A DNA stretch of 5,929 nucleotides from JALXCG01 sp026991065 [NCBI: Gemmatimonadota bacterium] (GTDB lineage Bacteria; GCA-2686955), in assembly GCA_026991065.1 (NCBI GenBank), contig JALXCG010000440.1, positions 1 through 5,929 of the forward strand, read 5' to 3'. Below the pieces are notes generated by a model, which worked only from the letters and a program-made list of their open reading frames with translations, was not told the DNA's origin and did no database searches. The first letter of the stretch is position 1, and every line of letters begins with the position of its first letter. Both the position numbers and the translations under genes were made by a program. Below, piece by piece: positions 4,944 to 5,929 of this stretch.

Positions 4944-5929
4944 CTACTTGAGGAGCAGCATGCGCCGGACTGCTGTGAATGACCCTGCTTCGAGACGATA
5001 GACATACACCCCGGACGGGGCTGCGCGGCCGGTATCGGTTGTCCCGTTCCAGACGACCTGGTGCTTTCCCGCTTGTTTTTCACCGTTCACCAGCAAAGCG
5101 ACCCTGCGTCCCGTCAGGTCGTAGATGCTCAGACGAACCGTTTCTTTTTGGGGTAGCTCGAAACCGATCACGGTTCGCGGATTGAACGGATTGGGCGAGT
5201 TCTGGCCGAGCGCGGTCCGGGTCGGCAATCCCGGACTCTCGCCACGGCGAACCTCTATTTCAGCAACCGATTCTTCCGTGGCGAGCTTGTCGGTGACCGT
5301 GACTCGATAACGATACACACCATCGGCACGGGCAGTTTCGTCGAGAAAACGCTCCTGGGCGATCAATGGATCCGTGGTCAGGAGAGTTGCTGAATTATCA
5401 CCAGATAGCTGATACACGCGCACGCTGGCCAAGCGGGAATCTGCTCCAACCAGCTGCCAACTCAAGAGATTTCCAGCCGGCTCGGCTGAGCCACTCAGCT
5501 CAACGGCACGCACACCGACCGGAACTTCAAAGAAACGGAGCACGTCACGGAGGCATTCGAGGCGGGTCGAGGTCTCTTCAGCACCGGTTACTCCCTCGAA
5601 ATTCAGAGGCAGGTAGATGAGCTTGTACTCCGCATCGTAGAGTACGCCCGCGCCTCGCGCGGACCCCGAGTAGAAGAGAGCATCTTCCGCTCCACCGGTC
5701 GCTTGAATCACATCTGGTGAACGCCAGTTGTTGGCGCCGCCGATACCGGTAAAGAAGAGGCTCCAATCCCCCGTTACCGAATTCCCTTCTACCCCATCAG
5801 CCAGCGGCACACCCGCATTGGGAGAGACGAACTCAGCCTTCAAGTAACTGCTGAAGAATGTTGTGGAACCGATGTCTTCAGCGATATTTTGCCCGGTCAA
5901 GAAGAGCTTCCCACCTTGTGCCAAATAGT
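4944..5929 (-). CDS. C-terminal part of a secreted/surface protein with GATase-like, FN3-like and FlgD-type Ig domains (5' end outside window)
   Basis: The reading frame is still open at the window edge (it reads Tyr-Leu-Ala-Gln-Gly-Gly-Lys), so this is a 3' fragment of about 327 residues; the TTG near position 5924 is internal, not a start. Residues 1-135 carry LFLTGQNIAEDIG, which resembles the 'GxLFxSGQDIGxDL' segment of the class I glutamine amidotransferase-like domain found near the C-terminus of large extracellular proteins, often peptidases. Residues about 138-227 look like one fibronectin type III-like beta domain. An NSPNPFNPRT linker (about 242-251) follows, then a FlgD-type Ig domain (about 256-326) with LSIYDLTGRRV and GVYVYRLEAGSF, ending in MLLLK. 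Such C-termini act as sorting or anchoring modules in FCB-type bacteria (type IX-like secretion), so a secreted or cell-surface location is inferred. The catalytic domain, if any, lies outside the window, so the substrate cannot be named. The domain calls rest on motif recognition only; the FlgD-like end is the surest. Confidence 0.9.
   Translation of the reverse strand, partial: YLAQGGKLFLTGQNIAEDIGSTTFFSSYLKAEFVSPNAGVPLADGVEGNSVTGDWSLFFTGIGGANNWRSPDVIQATGGAEDALFYSGSARGAGVLYDAEYKLIYLPLNFEGVTGAEETSTRLECLRDVLRFFEVPVGVRAVELSGSAEPAGNLLSWQLVGADSRLASVRVYQLSGDNSATLLTTDPLIAQERFLDETARADGVYRYRVTVTDKLATEESVAEIEVRRGESPGLPTRTALGQNSPNPFNPRTVIGFELPQKETVRLSIYDLTGRRVALLVNGEKQAGKHQVVWNGTTDTGRAAPSGVYVYRLEAGSFTAVRRMLLLK

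Noticed and set aside
5922-5924. TTG at 5924 as the start of the right-hand gene
   Set aside because: The frame is open to the window edge, and the preceding Tyr codon fits the family pattern 'YL-GG-LF-SGQ', so the gene is cut by the window.
1-5929. tRNA, rRNA, CRISPR array, transposase or integrase
   Set aside because: I looked for cloverleaf-like ends, regularly spaced repeats and recombinase motifs and found none.

Overview
This is a high-GC bacterial window in which every gene I can support lies on the minus strand, so transcription runs from position 5929 toward position 1. The best taxonomic clue is the right-hand gene. Its C-terminus has the PNPFNP linker and FlgD-type Ig-like domain that are very common at the ends of secreted proteins in the FCB superphylum and neighbouring candidate phyla (Eisenbacteria, Krumholzibacteria or Latescibacteria-like lineages). 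The lineage is an inference; no rRNA or other taxonomic marker is present.

Layout in transcription order. (1) 5929-4944: the C-terminal part of a large secreted or surface protein, whose 5' end lies beyond the window. A 16-bp stem-loop (4878-4912) follows its stop. (2) 4582-4943: a 362-bp gap holding that stem-loop, a 12-bp perfect palindrome nested inside a wider inverted repeat, and the ribosome binding site of the next gene. (3) 4581-3205: a sigma-70 family factor of the RpoD type with regions 1.2, 2, 3 and 4 intact but no region 1.1 in the form that is probably translated. (4) 3093-2386: a DUF2064/TIGR04282-like glycosyltransferase-A fold protein with several signature residues replaced. 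(5) 2132-1383: a small exported protein built of helical HP/NP repeats with an arginine-rich tail, preceded by a plausible sigma-70 promoter. (6) 1103-135: an unrecognised 322-residue protein, probably soluble, with a helical C-terminal half.

The most unusual structure is at the left. The unrecognised gene (6) sits between two inverted copies of a roughly 97-bp sequence (1-97 and 1197-1293 when aligned base for base, about 89% identical). No transposase is visible. The pair could be a dispersed repeat family, the ends of a non-autonomous element carrying a passenger gene, or remnants of an older duplicated coding segment. Because the left arm reaches the first base of the window, its true outer end cannot be seen.

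The genes do not form an obvious pathway. Gaps of 111 to 362 bp and internal regulatory-looking sites argue against one tight operon. No tRNA, rRNA, CRISPR array, transposase or integrase was seen.
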